Of a DNA stretch of 37,775 nucleotides, positions 28,442 through 36,123 are shown one piece after another. The position numbers and the translations under genes were made by a program. Source of the stretch: a virus; IMG/VR virus record IMGVR_UViG_3300044952_000207, positions 1 to 37,775 of that record; one strand, 5' to 3'. Position 1 is the first letter of the stretch. Each line of letters begins with the position of its first letter. The notes beneath the pieces were generated by a model. That model did no database searches. It was not told the DNA's origin and saw only the letters and a list, made by a program, of their open reading frames with translations.

Positions 28442-30634
28442 TTATTTTTTCTCCCATTGTGCCATGCACACGGCGGTGCGTTGGCTCTCGTCTGGATATT
28501 CGCTCGACATCGTTCCGCTCACCATGCAGCGGCCAATGAAGTCATCTTGCTCTTCGTTTCTTTCGGGTGTCGGCATAACAAGCTCATGCTTTGTTTCAAA
28601 TCCGGTGATGCGTCCGAACGGATCGCGAACGGCAAGCGATACCTTCATTTGTTCGGGTTGCGATGCCTGCATTCCCTTCACTTTGTCAGCGGCCCACACT
28701 TGGCCAGCATCTCCGCCCCACAATGCCCATGCAATGCGGCCTGCGGATGGGAAGCCGTCTTCACCTTGTTGAAAACCCTGTCCATTTTTATCAACTTCAT
28801 GCCGTGAAAAGTAGGAGTGCATCCGCTTAACGGTATCGTCGGAAAGGTTCTTTCCGTTAGAAATGTCGCGAGCACGTGCAACGCCTACGGTTGTGCCGCC
28901 TCGGTTGTGCTCTTCGCGCCACTTTAGACCCTTTAGTGCCTCTTCGACCATTCCCTTGCTAGGCTTGTTCTCGTCTGCGAGTTCGGAAAGTTGCTCTGTA
29001 GCTTGAACTTCACTTTGCGGAGCTTGAGATTTAACTAATTCGGCGGCGCTCACTTCATCCATTCCGAAGACAACGCGAAGAATTACGGATACTTGCTCAG
29101 CGGACAATCCGCCCGAAGCAAGTTGAGTAAGAATCGTTGAAACTGCAAAGGTTCCGTTTGCTCCAATGCTTTCAATTAGCGGAACAGGCTTTTGCTCTGA
29201 ATCGTTCGCGCTGGCCGGAACAGAATCAGAAATGCGTGAAGGCTGGATGTCGAACTCTTGTCCGAGTTCTTTGATCATGTTTGCTTCCTTCGCACGTGCG
29301 CGAAGTGCTTCCTCGTAGTCTTCGCCCATGTCGGAGTAAATTTGTCCGGCTGTCTTCAGTCCTGCCTTCCACAAATTGATGTCGGCATTCGCTTCGCGTC
29401 CGTAATCAATCGAAACTTTTGCAGGCCAGCACCAACGTCCATCTAGCAAGTATTCGGAATCTGGAATGAGTCCGCGTGCGGCGGCGTCCAGCAAGATAAT
29501 ATTTTTTATCCTGTCTAGGAATTTCCCTTCCAGCAACCCACGCCACCGCAAGAATGTGCGCTCGGCCATTGCCGCTTCCATCCGTGCCATTGGCCCCGAC
29601 TTGTCGGCGTCGAAGGCGAAGCCGTAGGGTAGGCCAACAGCCATGCAAATGTGGGCTTGAATTAAGCGGATAAATTCTCCGAATGCGCCCGTCGGGCGAT
29701 CCGACTTGAACATTTCCATCTTCTCGCCCGATCCCAAATAGTTGACCGTGCCAGGGTCGAGCGACTGAAGGCGGGCGACTTGGCCTTGATCATTTGAGTT
29801 GCCGCGCGCGAAGTAGTCACCAGCATCAGCTGCGCCGCTCTCGGTGGTGATAACGCCGGACTGATACGAAGCGTATTTGATCGCCTGCACTTCGGCCTTG
29901 ATCGCTTCTTGCAGATCGCGCGTTGCGTTTAGCGCAGTAGCGAAAGCAGACCGCCCACGATATTCGTCAAGTCTTGCTGCGTCGAACAAGTGGATAAACT
30001 CTTTTGCAGGAATATCAGTAGGAGAAATGTACTGGTTATTAATAGTACGCGTGAAAATTGTGTATGAAACGGGTCTTCCATAGTCGTCAACATTGATGCC
30101 GCCAATGTATTTGTCGGTATCCGTTCTGTCGTAAGGCGATCCGATGCGGTCGGCTTCCACGCTTTGTAGTTTTAGGTCTTCGCCGTCTCGGACGATGATG
30201 AATCCGCAGTCGCCATCGCGTAGCATTGCTGTTACTGCAAGCTGTAAAAGCGTTGTGAAATTGTGGCGACCTAGGAAGTCGCACTCGTTGCACCACTTCT
30301 GCCAATACTTTTCGATCTTCGTATCAACATCATGATCGCCGGTGCGGGCCTGATAGGCGATACGCCCGGATACGTAGGTTGCAAATTTGAGAAGCAACGA
30401 ACGGACGGGCGGAAAATTGTCTGCGAGATCGCGAGCGGCTCGGATAAGAGAGAGTCTTTCGCGAGTTCCTGCCGTGTCTTCACCGCCACTAACGCCGCGA
30501 CTGATCCCGCGCTTCTCGCTCGTTAATGCGCTATCGAAGCGCCCGAAATTGCGGAGTTTCGCTTGGTTGACCATGCGATCCAGCGCGGCCCTTGGTGCAA
30601 CTAACGAAAGTGCTTTTGTGATGATGTCTTGCAT
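28442..30634 (-). CDS. Portal protein, lambda gpB family, with extra C-terminal modules
   Basis: 730 residues. Residues about 1-480 match gpB-type portals: RDLADNFPPVRSLLLKFATY, WCNECDFLGRHNFTTLLQLA, LKLQSVEADRIGSPYD, AKEFIHLFDAARLDEYRGRS. Lambda-type portals are near 530 residues, so about 200 are extra. The extra part has a module with VARARDISNGKNLS, RMHSYFSRHEVDK and GRIAWALWGGDAG, and a last segment DDFIGRCMVSGTMSSEY ending with a QRTAVCMAQWEKK motif. The portal forms the packaging and head-tail vertex. Family call firm; function of the added modules unknown. Confidence 0.9.
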   Translation of the reverse strand: MQDIITKALSLVAPRAALDRMVNQAKLRNFGRFDSALTSEKRGISRGVSGGEDTAGTRERLSLIRAARDLADNFPPVRSLLLKFATYVSGRIAYQARTGDHDVDTKIEKYWQKWCNECDFLGRHNFTTLLQLAVTAMLRDGDCGFIIVRDGEDLKLQSVEADRIGSPYDRTDTDKYIGGINVDDYGRPVSYTIFTRTINNQYISPTDIPAKEFIHLFDAARLDEYRGRSAFATALNATRDLQEAIKAEVQAIKYASYQSGVITTESGAADAGDYFARGNSNDQGQVARLQSLDPGTVNYLGSGEKMEMFKSDRPTGAFGEFIRLIQAHICMAVGLPYGFAFDADKSGPMARMEAAMAERTFLRWRGLLEGKFLDRIKNIILLDAAARGLIPDSEYLLDGRWCWPAKVSIDYGREANADINLWKAGLKTAGQIYSDMGEDYEEALRARAKEANMIKELGQEFDIQPSRISDSVPASANDSEQKPVPLIESIGANGTFAVSTILTQLASGGLSAEQVSVILRVVFGMDEVSAAELVKSQAPQSEVQATEQLSELADENKPSKGMVEEALKGLKWREEHNRGGTTVGVARARDISNGKNLSDDTVKRMHSYFSRHEVDKNGQGFQQGEDGFPSAGRIAWALWGGDAGQVWAADKVKGMQASQPEQMKVSLAVRDPFGRITGFETKHELVMPTPERNEEQDDFIGRCMVSGTMSSEYPDESQRTAVCMAQWEKK

Positions 30635-30883
30635 TTATGGGCGCTGGGTTGGGAACGTCGGCGTGAATCTCCTTATACGCGATCCGCTGGCGTTGTCAAT
30701 AGCGGCCTGCAATTCCTTGATCGTCTGTGCGACCTCGGCAAGATTAGCGCGAGTAAACGAGCGCCCAGCGATGCTATACGACGCGCCTGCAACGGCTATT
30801 GCCTTCAAGCAAGCCGTAAAGTCGCCCTGCAATTCCTGCAGAGTTGCAAGAGGCAGGCCAAAAAATGATTTGTTCATCGCCAT
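30635..30883 (-). CDS. gpW-like head-tail connector
   Basis: 82 residues starting MAMNKSFFGLPLATLQELQG. Pattern of gpW: helix, beta-turn with ASYSIAGRSFTRANL, then a second helix (EVAQTIKELQAAIDN). Lies between terminase and gpB-type portal exactly as W does in lambda. The tail end is basic (RIRRFTPTFPTQRP). The first ATG and the alternative ATG two codons on both lie in a hairpin (30875-30899). Confidence 0.7.
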   Translation of the reverse strand: MAMNKSFFGLPLATLQELQGDFTACLKAIAVAGASYSIAGRSFTRANLAEVAQTIKELQAAIDNASGSRIRRFTPTFPTQRP

Positions 30884-30899
30884 TCATTTGATGGCGATG
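30875..30899 (-). promoter_or_regulatory. Hairpin that buries the gpW start codon
   Basis: On the minus strand CATCGCCAT (30899-30891) pairs perfectly with ATGGCGATG (30883-30875), loop 7 bases. The second arm holds the gpW start codon and its next ATG. It directly follows the terminator at 30902-30937, so RNA from read-through would carry both structures. Confidence 0.6.
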
Positions 30900-30901
30900 T
30901 C

Positions 30902-30937
30902 AAAAAAAAGAAAAGGCGCGGGGATTGAACCCGCGCC
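30902..30937 (-). terminator. Strong terminator with a tRNA T-arm-like hairpin
   Basis: On the minus strand GGCGCGGG (30937-30930), loop TTCAATC, CCCGCGCC (30922-30915), then TTTTCTTTTTTTT (30914-30902). Eight GC-rich pairs plus a long U-tract. The stem-loop also matches a T-arm (G-TTCAATC-C), but the other tRNA arms are absent. Confidence 0.9.
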
Positions 30938-30950
30938 GGTTGGTGTTAGT

Positions 30951-31127
30951 CTAGTGAAGTTCTGGGCAATCTTTCCAAAGTTTGATTGTGCCGTTTTTGA
31001 AAACAACAACGTCTCCAAATGATGCGCGAATGTTTACACTGCTTACCGTCCAATCGCTCAAAGATGATGCGGCGATTTCGCGGATTTCGTTTAGTGTTTG
31101 TGGGAGGTTTTGAGTTTCGTTTTTCAT
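30951..31127 (-). CDS. Small hypothetical protein (58 residues)
   Basis: ATG at 31127 behind an AAAAAGAAAAAACAAA leader, stop TAG at 30953-30951, 14 bases before the strong terminator. It reads MKNETQNLPQTLNEIREIAA, then DWTVSSVNIRASFGDVVVF and ends KDCPELH. Mixed helix and beta hairpin. It is the last gene of the terminase transcript and too short for usual gene calling. Function not recognised. Confidence 0.55.
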   Translation of the reverse strand: MKNETQNLPQTLNEIREIAASSLSDWTVSSVNIRASFGDVVVFKNGTIKLWKDCPELH

Positions 31128-31257
31128 TTTGTTTTTTCTTTTTAGGTTTTCTTCGTCGGGCTTCTTGCCTTTCGATGTTTTGAATATCTACGCTTTTTTT
31201 ATTTTTGAAAAGAAAAAAATGAAATTATTTTTTGTCCCTTGCCAAGCCGCTTAGATA

Positions 31258-32988
31258 CTAGCTCTCCGCACCTATCGGCAAAACGCCTGCAAGCATAGCG
31301 GACGCAAGCGCGATACACTCGCAGTCCCAAAGATGGTTCGGGCGTCCGCCGATGCGCACCCATCTTTGTTCGACTTGCTTGGTTTTCGAGTTCGTCACGT
31401 CCTTTTTCATCTCGCTCAACATCTGCTTGCGATAGTCTTCGGAAACATCCCGCGCCACTTCCCATTTCGGCGTTGCGTCAGCCTGGCGGAGTGAAGCGAG
31501 CTTGTCCTTGATGCCTTCGTTGCTGAAGAAGAAGTAAGCGCATTTGAGTCCGTCCGATCCGGCCTGCGCTCCTTCAATTTTTGAGACGAAGCGCCGAGTG
31601 CGCCTGCCGTTGTCGATATGGTAAAACCCGTCCTGCCCCGACCCGTGCGAAGCTGTCCACCCACGCCTAGCGCACTGCTCGTAGACCAGCGGCGTATCAT
31701 AGCCAGCGTCCACAACAACGCACCTCGGCATGATATCGAATTGTTGTTGAATGGCGTCGAGCGTCTCCCAAGTCAGCGGGCGCGACTCATGCAATAGCAT
31801 CGACGAGCCGTCCACTCGGAAGGCGCGGACAACGGCCCAGAAATGGTCGCGCTGTTTGTCGACGCACATAAAGCGCCGATGCTCGCCGTCGATTTTTTGT
31901 CCTTCGAGATATTCCGCCTTGGCGTAGTCGCCGGTGGTGATCTCCGGAAGATCGCTCGTGACTTCGTCCTGCCAAGTCTGCGCCTTGCGTTTTTGGATAA
32001 ATTGTTTGAGTGGCTCTAGGTTGCCGGATGACTTGGCTTCGTTGGCCTCGATCCATTCTTTCACGATAGAAAACCACGGTATCCACCAGACGGCGTAAGC
32101 CGGATACTCGAACGAGCGATGCCCTCGCACCGGATGTGGGTTGAGTGCACGATACGTTGCAGAATTTGCAATGTTTCGTCTAGTCGATGCGTCGTCTTTG
32201 TATCGCGTTTCGCAATGCTCGCATTTCATTCTCACCGAGTCCTGCACCTTATCCCACAATATGCCGCCCTTGTCGTCGCGTTCGGACGTGTATTCTATCT
32301 GATCGAACAAGTAACGCTGCCAGTTCCCACAATGGGAACACGTCCAGCCCCAGACTTCCCGCGTTCCGCTGTCCCATTCGGCATCCGCTTCGTGCCCTGC
32401 GTCCCATCCCTGCGACACTAAGAGCGTCTTGCGGTTCCATCTGTCATGGTGACGAGCTTTTAATTCCTTTATCATCCCGCTCTTCCATCTCCAAACCTCG
32501 TCACCGATGCAATATCGCATGCTTTTTTCTTGCAAGTTGGTCATGTTCGCCCCGCCTGCGAACAATACCATATGCGGAAATAGGATCGTGGTCTTGCGCA
32601 AGGCGTGCCGGTCTTCTGGGAACAAGTCTTTGACCGGCTGGCATTCGTTGAAGATCGGAAGCAGGCGCGACTCTGTCCAGTCTTTGACCATGTCGTCAGT
32701 CTGACCGACGAACAAAGTCGGACCCGGCTTTTGTGCAACGATGAAGCAGGCCAATGTTTCCATCATCGTAGTCTTCCCGCCTCCAGTCGGAGCGCGAAGA
32801 AAGACCTGTGTCGTTTCGTCGTCGCTTGCGGCCAACAGCGGCGCGTTGAGCCACGGCGCCACCGAAGGGTCGAAGCGTGAAGCACGGTCGGAGTTTGGAA
32901 AGCTGACGTGGTCGGATGCCCAGTCCAGTATCGTGCCGTCGAATGCTAACTTTATGCCGTCGCGGATGCCTTGTGCTAGTGGGTTCAT
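31258..32988 (-). CDS. Terminase large subunit, GpA family
   Basis: 576 residues. ATPase: Walker A APTGGGKTT (66-74), Walker B MRYCIGDEVW with D163-E164. A zinc-ribbon-like pair follows: C217-SH-C220 and C256-EH-C259, typical of GpA terminases. Nuclease half: FMCVDKQRDHFWAVVRAF, RCVVVDAGYDTP and late HLWDCECIALAS supply acidic residues for the RNase-H-like fold. It cuts concatemers and drives DNA into the prohead. GpA proteins usually make cohesive ends. ATG at 32988 overlaps the 24-residue membrane ORF (ATGA). About 130 AT-rich bases (31128-31257) separate it from the 58-residue gene. Confidence 0.95.
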   Translation of the reverse strand: MNPLAQGIRDGIKLAFDGTILDWASDHVSFPNSDRASRFDPSVAPWLNAPLLAASDDETTQVFLRAPTGGGKTTMMETLACFIVAQKPGPTLFVGQTDDMVKDWTESRLLPIFNECQPVKDLFPEDRHALRKTTILFPHMVLFAGGANMTNLQEKSMRYCIGDEVWRWKSGMIKELKARHHDRWNRKTLLVSQGWDAGHEADAEWDSGTREVWGWTCSHCGNWQRYLFDQIEYTSERDDKGGILWDKVQDSVRMKCEHCETRYKDDASTRRNIANSATYRALNPHPVRGHRSFEYPAYAVWWIPWFSIVKEWIEANEAKSSGNLEPLKQFIQKRKAQTWQDEVTSDLPEITTGDYAKAEYLEGQKIDGEHRRFMCVDKQRDHFWAVVRAFRVDGSSMLLHESRPLTWETLDAIQQQFDIMPRCVVVDAGYDTPLVYEQCARRGWTASHGSGQDGFYHIDNGRRTRRFVSKIEGAQAGSDGLKCAYFFFSNEGIKDKLASLRQADATPKWEVARDVSEDYRKQMLSEMKKDVTNSKTKQVEQRWVRIGGRPNHLWDCECIALASAMLAGVLPIGAES

Positions 32989-33059
32989 TCGATATCTTTC
33001 CTAGCGTCCCAAATAAAAAGGACGACCAATAAAATTGCGACAATGATTGAGATTATCAT
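32985..33059 (-). CDS. 24-residue membrane peptide coupled to terminase
   Basis: Starts at 33059 with MIISIIVAILLVVLFIWD and ends RKDIE. The first 17 residues are one uninterrupted hydrophobic helix; the tail is charged. ATG overlaps the stop of the upstream gene (ATGA) and its stop overlaps the terminase ATG (ATGA), an exact fit in an otherwise empty 67-base gap. Membrane insertion is likely if made. Function unknown; it may mainly couple translation to the terminase gene. Confidence 0.5.
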   Translation of the reverse strand: MIISIIVAILLVVLFIWDARKDIE

Positions 33060-33265
33060 CGCATTCCAAAAATTTGCTTGAGCGCGTCGAGATTCCCAGA
33101 CTGAGCCGGTTTAGAAGTCGGTTCCTCTTCTCCGTCATACATGGCGACTTCCCATGTAGTTTCAAACATCTTGCGAAGCCCAGCGGCGGACAACGTTATC
33201 ATTCCTTCACCGTCAAATGAAGGATTGCGTTTTGAGTAAATTTTCCAGAGTTCTTTTTTCGTCAT
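33056..33265 (-). CDS. Small hypothetical packaging-region protein
   Basis: 69 residues, MTKKELWKIYSKRNPSFDGE, followed by SAAGLRKMFETTWEVAMYDG and a short helix (DALKQIFGMR). The FDGEG...L...GLRKMFE...E pattern is common in small phage proteins next to terminase. Overlaps the membrane peptide (ATGA). Function unknown. Confidence 0.7.
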   Translation of the reverse strand: MTKKELWKIYSKRNPSFDGEGMITLSAAGLRKMFETTWEVAMYDGEEEPTSKPAQSGNLDALKQIFGMR

Positions 33266-33284
33266 AGGTCAAGTCTACTTTGAA

Positions 33285-33503
33285 CTAGTCGTAATTCCGG
33301 CACAACTTAAACATCTTCTCGATGGCGTCGCGGACGTGCGGCCATTCTTCTGCGTCGAAGCGTAGCTTACCGCCTTCCTGGCTAACCTCCAGAAACTCTC
33401 CAGCGGCCTCGTCTACGATTTCGATCTCGGTGATGCTGTCGTCAAATATTTGCTCTCCCTTTACTCCGACTATCATCTTTGTCGTTCGTGTTTCGTATGT
33501 CAT
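33285..33503 (-). CDS. Small hypothetical protein
   Basis: 72 residues starting MTYETRTTKMIVGVKGEQIF. Beta-rich front (DSITEIEIVDEAAGEFLEV), then RFDAEEWPHVRDAIEKMFKL as one helix. AAAGG precedes the ATG by about nine bases, a fair SD. Acidic. Between the terminase subunits; role unknown. Confidence 0.7.
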   Translation of the reverse strand: MTYETRTTKMIVGVKGEQIFDDSITEIEIVDEAAGEFLEVSQEGGKLRFDAEEWPHVRDAIEKMFKLCRNYD

Positions 33504-33546
33504 AATTTATACCCTTTCGAGTTCAATTTGTTCATCGGTTGTTTGA

Positions 33547-34149
33547 TTATACCTTTTCAAGCTCATTTCGGATCTCGGCCAAGATCGCTTGCGTGCGCTC
33601 ATGTAGTTTCTTCCGCAAGCTAGCTTCATCGAGTCCGGCCAATGCGCCAGATGCATCGTTGACGAGCGCAGCGAGCTTGGCGCTGAAGATAGCGCCGATG
33701 CGGATTCCGGCTTCGCGGATCTCGGTTCGCTTTACATATTCGTCTCGATCAACCGAAAGCGAAAATTCGATCTTCTCACATTCTAGCAAAGTCTTTCTGA
33801 GCTTCGCCTCCTGTATGCTCTCCGGTGCGGTGTCTCCCCGCCCGTGGGTTTTCAGCCATTCCTTTCTCCATTCCTCTGCGGCCTCGATGCTGGTCAGCGG
33901 CATTCCCGCTTTCACCATCTTATGCACGTTCGGCTGCGTCATCCCCCAAGCCCGCGCAACTTCCTGTTGCGTCAGCGGCTTGTTCTTCCCGTCCCGCTGC
34001 GCGGCAAACTCCGAAGCGATCTTAGATTCACGTGCCGTCAGCGTTTTCCCATCCTTCAGTTTTTGAAGGATGTTTTTGAACTCGGCCTCGCGGATCTTCC
34101 CCTGTAGGTCGGGCTCTGGTTTTGGGTGTTCTTTAGTTTGACGCGACAT
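33547..34149 (-). CDS. Terminase small subunit, Nu1-like
   Basis: 200 residues. The HTH lies at about 60-95: LTQQEVARAWGMTQPNVHKM then AGMPLTSIEAAEEWRKEW, the Nu1/gp16-like winged HTH layout. Residues 110-200 form a helical region with KTLLECEKIEFSLSVDRDEY and AKLAALVNDASGALAGLDE, as in phage small terminases that bind the large subunit. It would recognise the packaging site. GGAG lies five bases before the ATG, which overlaps the TAGT stop (TAATG). Confidence 0.8.
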   Translation of the reverse strand: MSRQTKEHPKPEPDLQGKIREAEFKNILQKLKDGKTLTARESKIASEFAAQRDGKNKPLTQQEVARAWGMTQPNVHKMVKAGMPLTSIEAAEEWRKEWLKTHGRGDTAPESIQEAKLRKTLLECEKIEFSLSVDRDEYVKRTEIREAGIRIGAIFSAKLAALVNDASGALAGLDEASLRKKLHERTQAILAEIRNELEKV

Positions 34150-34868
34150 TAAAACTCCAAGCTAATTGAGTAACTCGATCCGCCCCTAGTGATTTTCCTA
34201 ATCATTCCGGGATATTTTTTGACCAACTTATTTATGCAATCCAATTCCATTTTACCACTTCGATAATCCTTGCACCCTCCGTCATCAGTCCAATGGCTGT
34301 TTTCCCAGTAACAAAATCTCGCGGCCATTACTCCGCCAAAATTTTTTATATGTCTCAGTCCAATTTCGTAATCTTCTTTTACGGGAAAAGATTCATCAAA
34401 CGGATAAGTCCCATCGTTCACGATCCCCATAAATGAAGCCGTGATGTAACTCCTAGACAATATCGGCTTGTATGGGTAAACGCTTCTTGCCGCATTCTGT
34501 GTTGCTACCCCCCAAATCTTCCACCCTAAATCCTCCGTTGCTTCAAACAATCTTATGCAAATTTTCTCCCAATCTTCCTGTTTTAATTTTCTGTGCTTTG
34601 TCCTATTCTCTAGCATTTGCACCCATCCCTGCGTTTTTATATCATCGTCCACCATTACGATCCAGCGATCCTTCGCCTCTCTCAAAATGAAATTCCTTGT
34701 TTGCGTGATGCCTTTAACTTCCAACGGGACAGCAACAACCTGCGATCTCGGCATTGCTTTTTTATATGCCTCCGACTCATTCTCTGGCACATAAAAAACG
34801 GCATTGCTTAAGACTCCCTGCGTCTTCGTTCTTCCAGCGCGGCCTTTACTTGGTATTGCGAATTGCAT
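34149..34868 (-). CDS. TAGT-like (TET-associated-type) glycosyltransferase
   Basis: 239 residues. Signature features: N-terminal MQFAIPSKGRAGRTKTQGV, then YVPENESEAYKKAMP, GITQTRNFILREAKDR, the metal site WIVMVDDDIKTQGW (about 68-81), and MGIVNDGTYPFDESFPVKED with a late ENSHWTDDGGCKDYRSG. This matches the TAGT family of phages and GREB1, proposed to glycosylate modified DNA bases. It overlaps the ParB-domain gene by 23 bases and precedes terminase. Base use is AT-rich relative to its neighbours. No TET/JBP oxygenase or base-modifying enzyme is visible in this genome, so the acceptor is open. Confidence 0.65.
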   Translation of the reverse strand: MQFAIPSKGRAGRTKTQGVLSNAVFYVPENESEAYKKAMPRSQVVAVPLEVKGITQTRNFILREAKDRWIVMVDDDIKTQGWVQMLENRTKHRKLKQEDWEKICIRLFEATEDLGWKIWGVATQNAARSVYPYKPILSRSYITASFMGIVNDGTYPFDESFPVKEDYEIGLRHIKNFGGVMAARFCYWENSHWTDDGGCKDYRSGKMELDCINKLVKKYPGMIRKITRGGSSYSISLEF

Positions 34869-35472
34869 GTTTTAATCTATTGAATGTTATAGCGCGTTCA
34901 AATGACACGGCATCAAATGCGCTTCCTTCTTTGTAACCACCACGACGAACCTGCTTCAAATCAAGAATGCTTTTTGCTTCCTCGTATTCACTAGGTTCGC
35001 AAATAATTACAATGAACTCCTTTGCTGGATCGAGTTGCACAGACTGCTCGAAAATCTTTTCCGAAATTTCATTCTCCTTTTCCTCCTCTTCACTCCATCC
35101 GTCATCCCATCCAAGTCCAGCAATATCAACGCCATCACCTAGCAGCGACGTTAGTTCATTCTTTAACATTTCCTCATCCCATCCACCGCCAATTTCTGAA
35201 AGTCGGTTGTCGGCTAAGATGTAGGCTCGGCGCTGGGTGTCCGTAAGATGATCGAGCCGGATGCAAGGAACCTCCTTGAGATCCAACTTTTGCGCAGCCA
35301 TCACTCGACCGTGCCCCGCGATGATGCCGTTGTCTTTGTCAATGAGCACCGGATTGTTAAAGCCAAACTCGCGGATGGATCCAGCGAGTTTTGAGACCTG
35401 CGCGGCGTCATGCTTTTTTGCATTTCGAGCGTAGGGAATTAGTTTCTCGGTTGGTATTTTTTCGATCTTCAT
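34846..35472 (-). CDS. ParB/sulfiredoxin-fold domain protein
   Basis: 208 residues. ParB-N domain at about 1-105: IPTEKLIPYARNAKKHD, IREFGFNNPVLIDKDNG, IIAGHGRVMAAQKLDLKEV with the GHGR motif, and LTDTQRRAYILADNRLSEIG. This form usually heads phage DNA-methyltransferase proteins; here no methyltransferase follows. The C-terminal about 75 residues (EFIVIICEPSEYEEAKSIL) form a small alpha/beta segment. It overlaps the TAGT gene by 23 bases and is likely its partner. DNA binding or nucleotide use is inferred from the family. Confidence 0.8.
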   Translation of the reverse strand: MKIEKIPTEKLIPYARNAKKHDAAQVSKLAGSIREFGFNNPVLIDKDNGIIAGHGRVMAAQKLDLKEVPCIRLDHLTDTQRRAYILADNRLSEIGGGWDEEMLKNELTSLLGDGVDIAGLGWDDGWSEEEEKENEISEKIFEQSVQLDPAKEFIVIICEPSEYEEAKSILDLKQVRRGGYKEGSAFDAVSFERAITFNRLKHAIRNTK

Positions 35473-35482
35473 TTGGTTTTTT

Positions 35483-35557
35483 TATAACTCAGATTTTTTA
35501 GACTATTCATACGGGAGCAAAGAGAGTTCATTAACCCGTATGGATCAGCCAGTTATA
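35483..35557 (-). promoter_or_regulatory. Nested inverted repeats upstream of the ParB-domain gene
   Basis: In the 117-base gap before the ParB gene, CATACGGG (35508-35515) and CCCGTATG (35535-35542) are perfect arms 19 bases apart. Outside them, TATAACT (35483-35489) and AGTTATA (35551-35557) form a second perfect pair. The two are roughly concentric. An operator or ParB-type binding site is possible; no T-run follows, so it is not an obvious terminator. Confidence 0.5.
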
Positions 35558-35589
35558 GGAATCTCTTAATTTTTTGAGAAGGTTGCAAC

Positions 35590-36123
35590 TCATTTTAATT
35601 TCTCATAAAGCTCTGCTATCGGCTTAATTGCAACTCTTAACGATTCACGCTCATCGTGCCGCCATTGCTCCACCGGCTTGCGCGTGAATAGGTCGGCGAA
35701 GGAGCGTTGCAGTTTGCCCGCGTATGTGAGCCAATGCGTGCTCGCGCCCGTTGTCCGTTCGGGATCGTTCTCCTCGCGACCCGCTGAACCTGGAGGCGGT
35801 AGGATGCCGAGCATCTGCGCTCCGAGCTTTGCCATGTCTGCCGGCCATAGGTCTAGCTCAAGTTGATCGCGGTTGCGCGCCAAGTGAATTGCTTTGGCTG
35901 CCTTGTCAGGGTCGATGCCGAGCGACGCCAGCCACTCGTTGCGGTTGCCGCGCACGTGGTCTTTAGCGACCATTAGCATCTGGCCGCAGTCTGCCATGCG
36001 TAGAACGGCAGCGCGTGCGTTACCTTTGGCCGTTACGGCTAGGGCGTTGGCCTCAGCGTAAGCGGTGCGAATCTCAGTTTCAATTACTGGCAGGGTGAGT
36101 GCTGTGATTTCGTTTGGTTCCAT
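35590..36123 (-). CDS. DUF3102-like DNA-associated protein
   Basis: 177 residues, helical. The core RMADCGQMLMVAKDHVRGNR, then NEWLASLGIDPDKAAKAIHL resembles the DUF3102 pattern (a helix, G-x-W/F-x-x-WL, then an HTH-like helix) found in phage and plasmid proteins near ParB. C-terminal part: HWLTYAGKLQRSFADLF and RVAIKPIAELYEKLK. It overlaps the upstream HTH gene by 44 bases. Family similarity is weak, from pattern only; a DNA-binding or regulatory role is plausible. Confidence 0.55.
   Translation of the reverse strand: MEPNEITALTLPVIETEIRTAYAEANALAVTAKGNARAAVLRMADCGQMLMVAKDHVRGNRNEWLASLGIDPDKAAKAIHLARNRDQLELDLWPADMAKLGAQMLGILPPPGSAGREENDPERTTGASTHWLTYAGKLQRSFADLFTRKPVEQWRHDERESLRVAIKPIAELYEKLK

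Noticed and set aside
30908-30960. Possible tRNA gene, because GCGGG-TTCAATC-CCCGC is a perfect T-arm
   Set aside because: The matching acceptor 5' strand, D-arm and anticodon arm are absent; the preceding bases are the end of the 58-residue ORF and the following ones a U-tract, as in a terminator.
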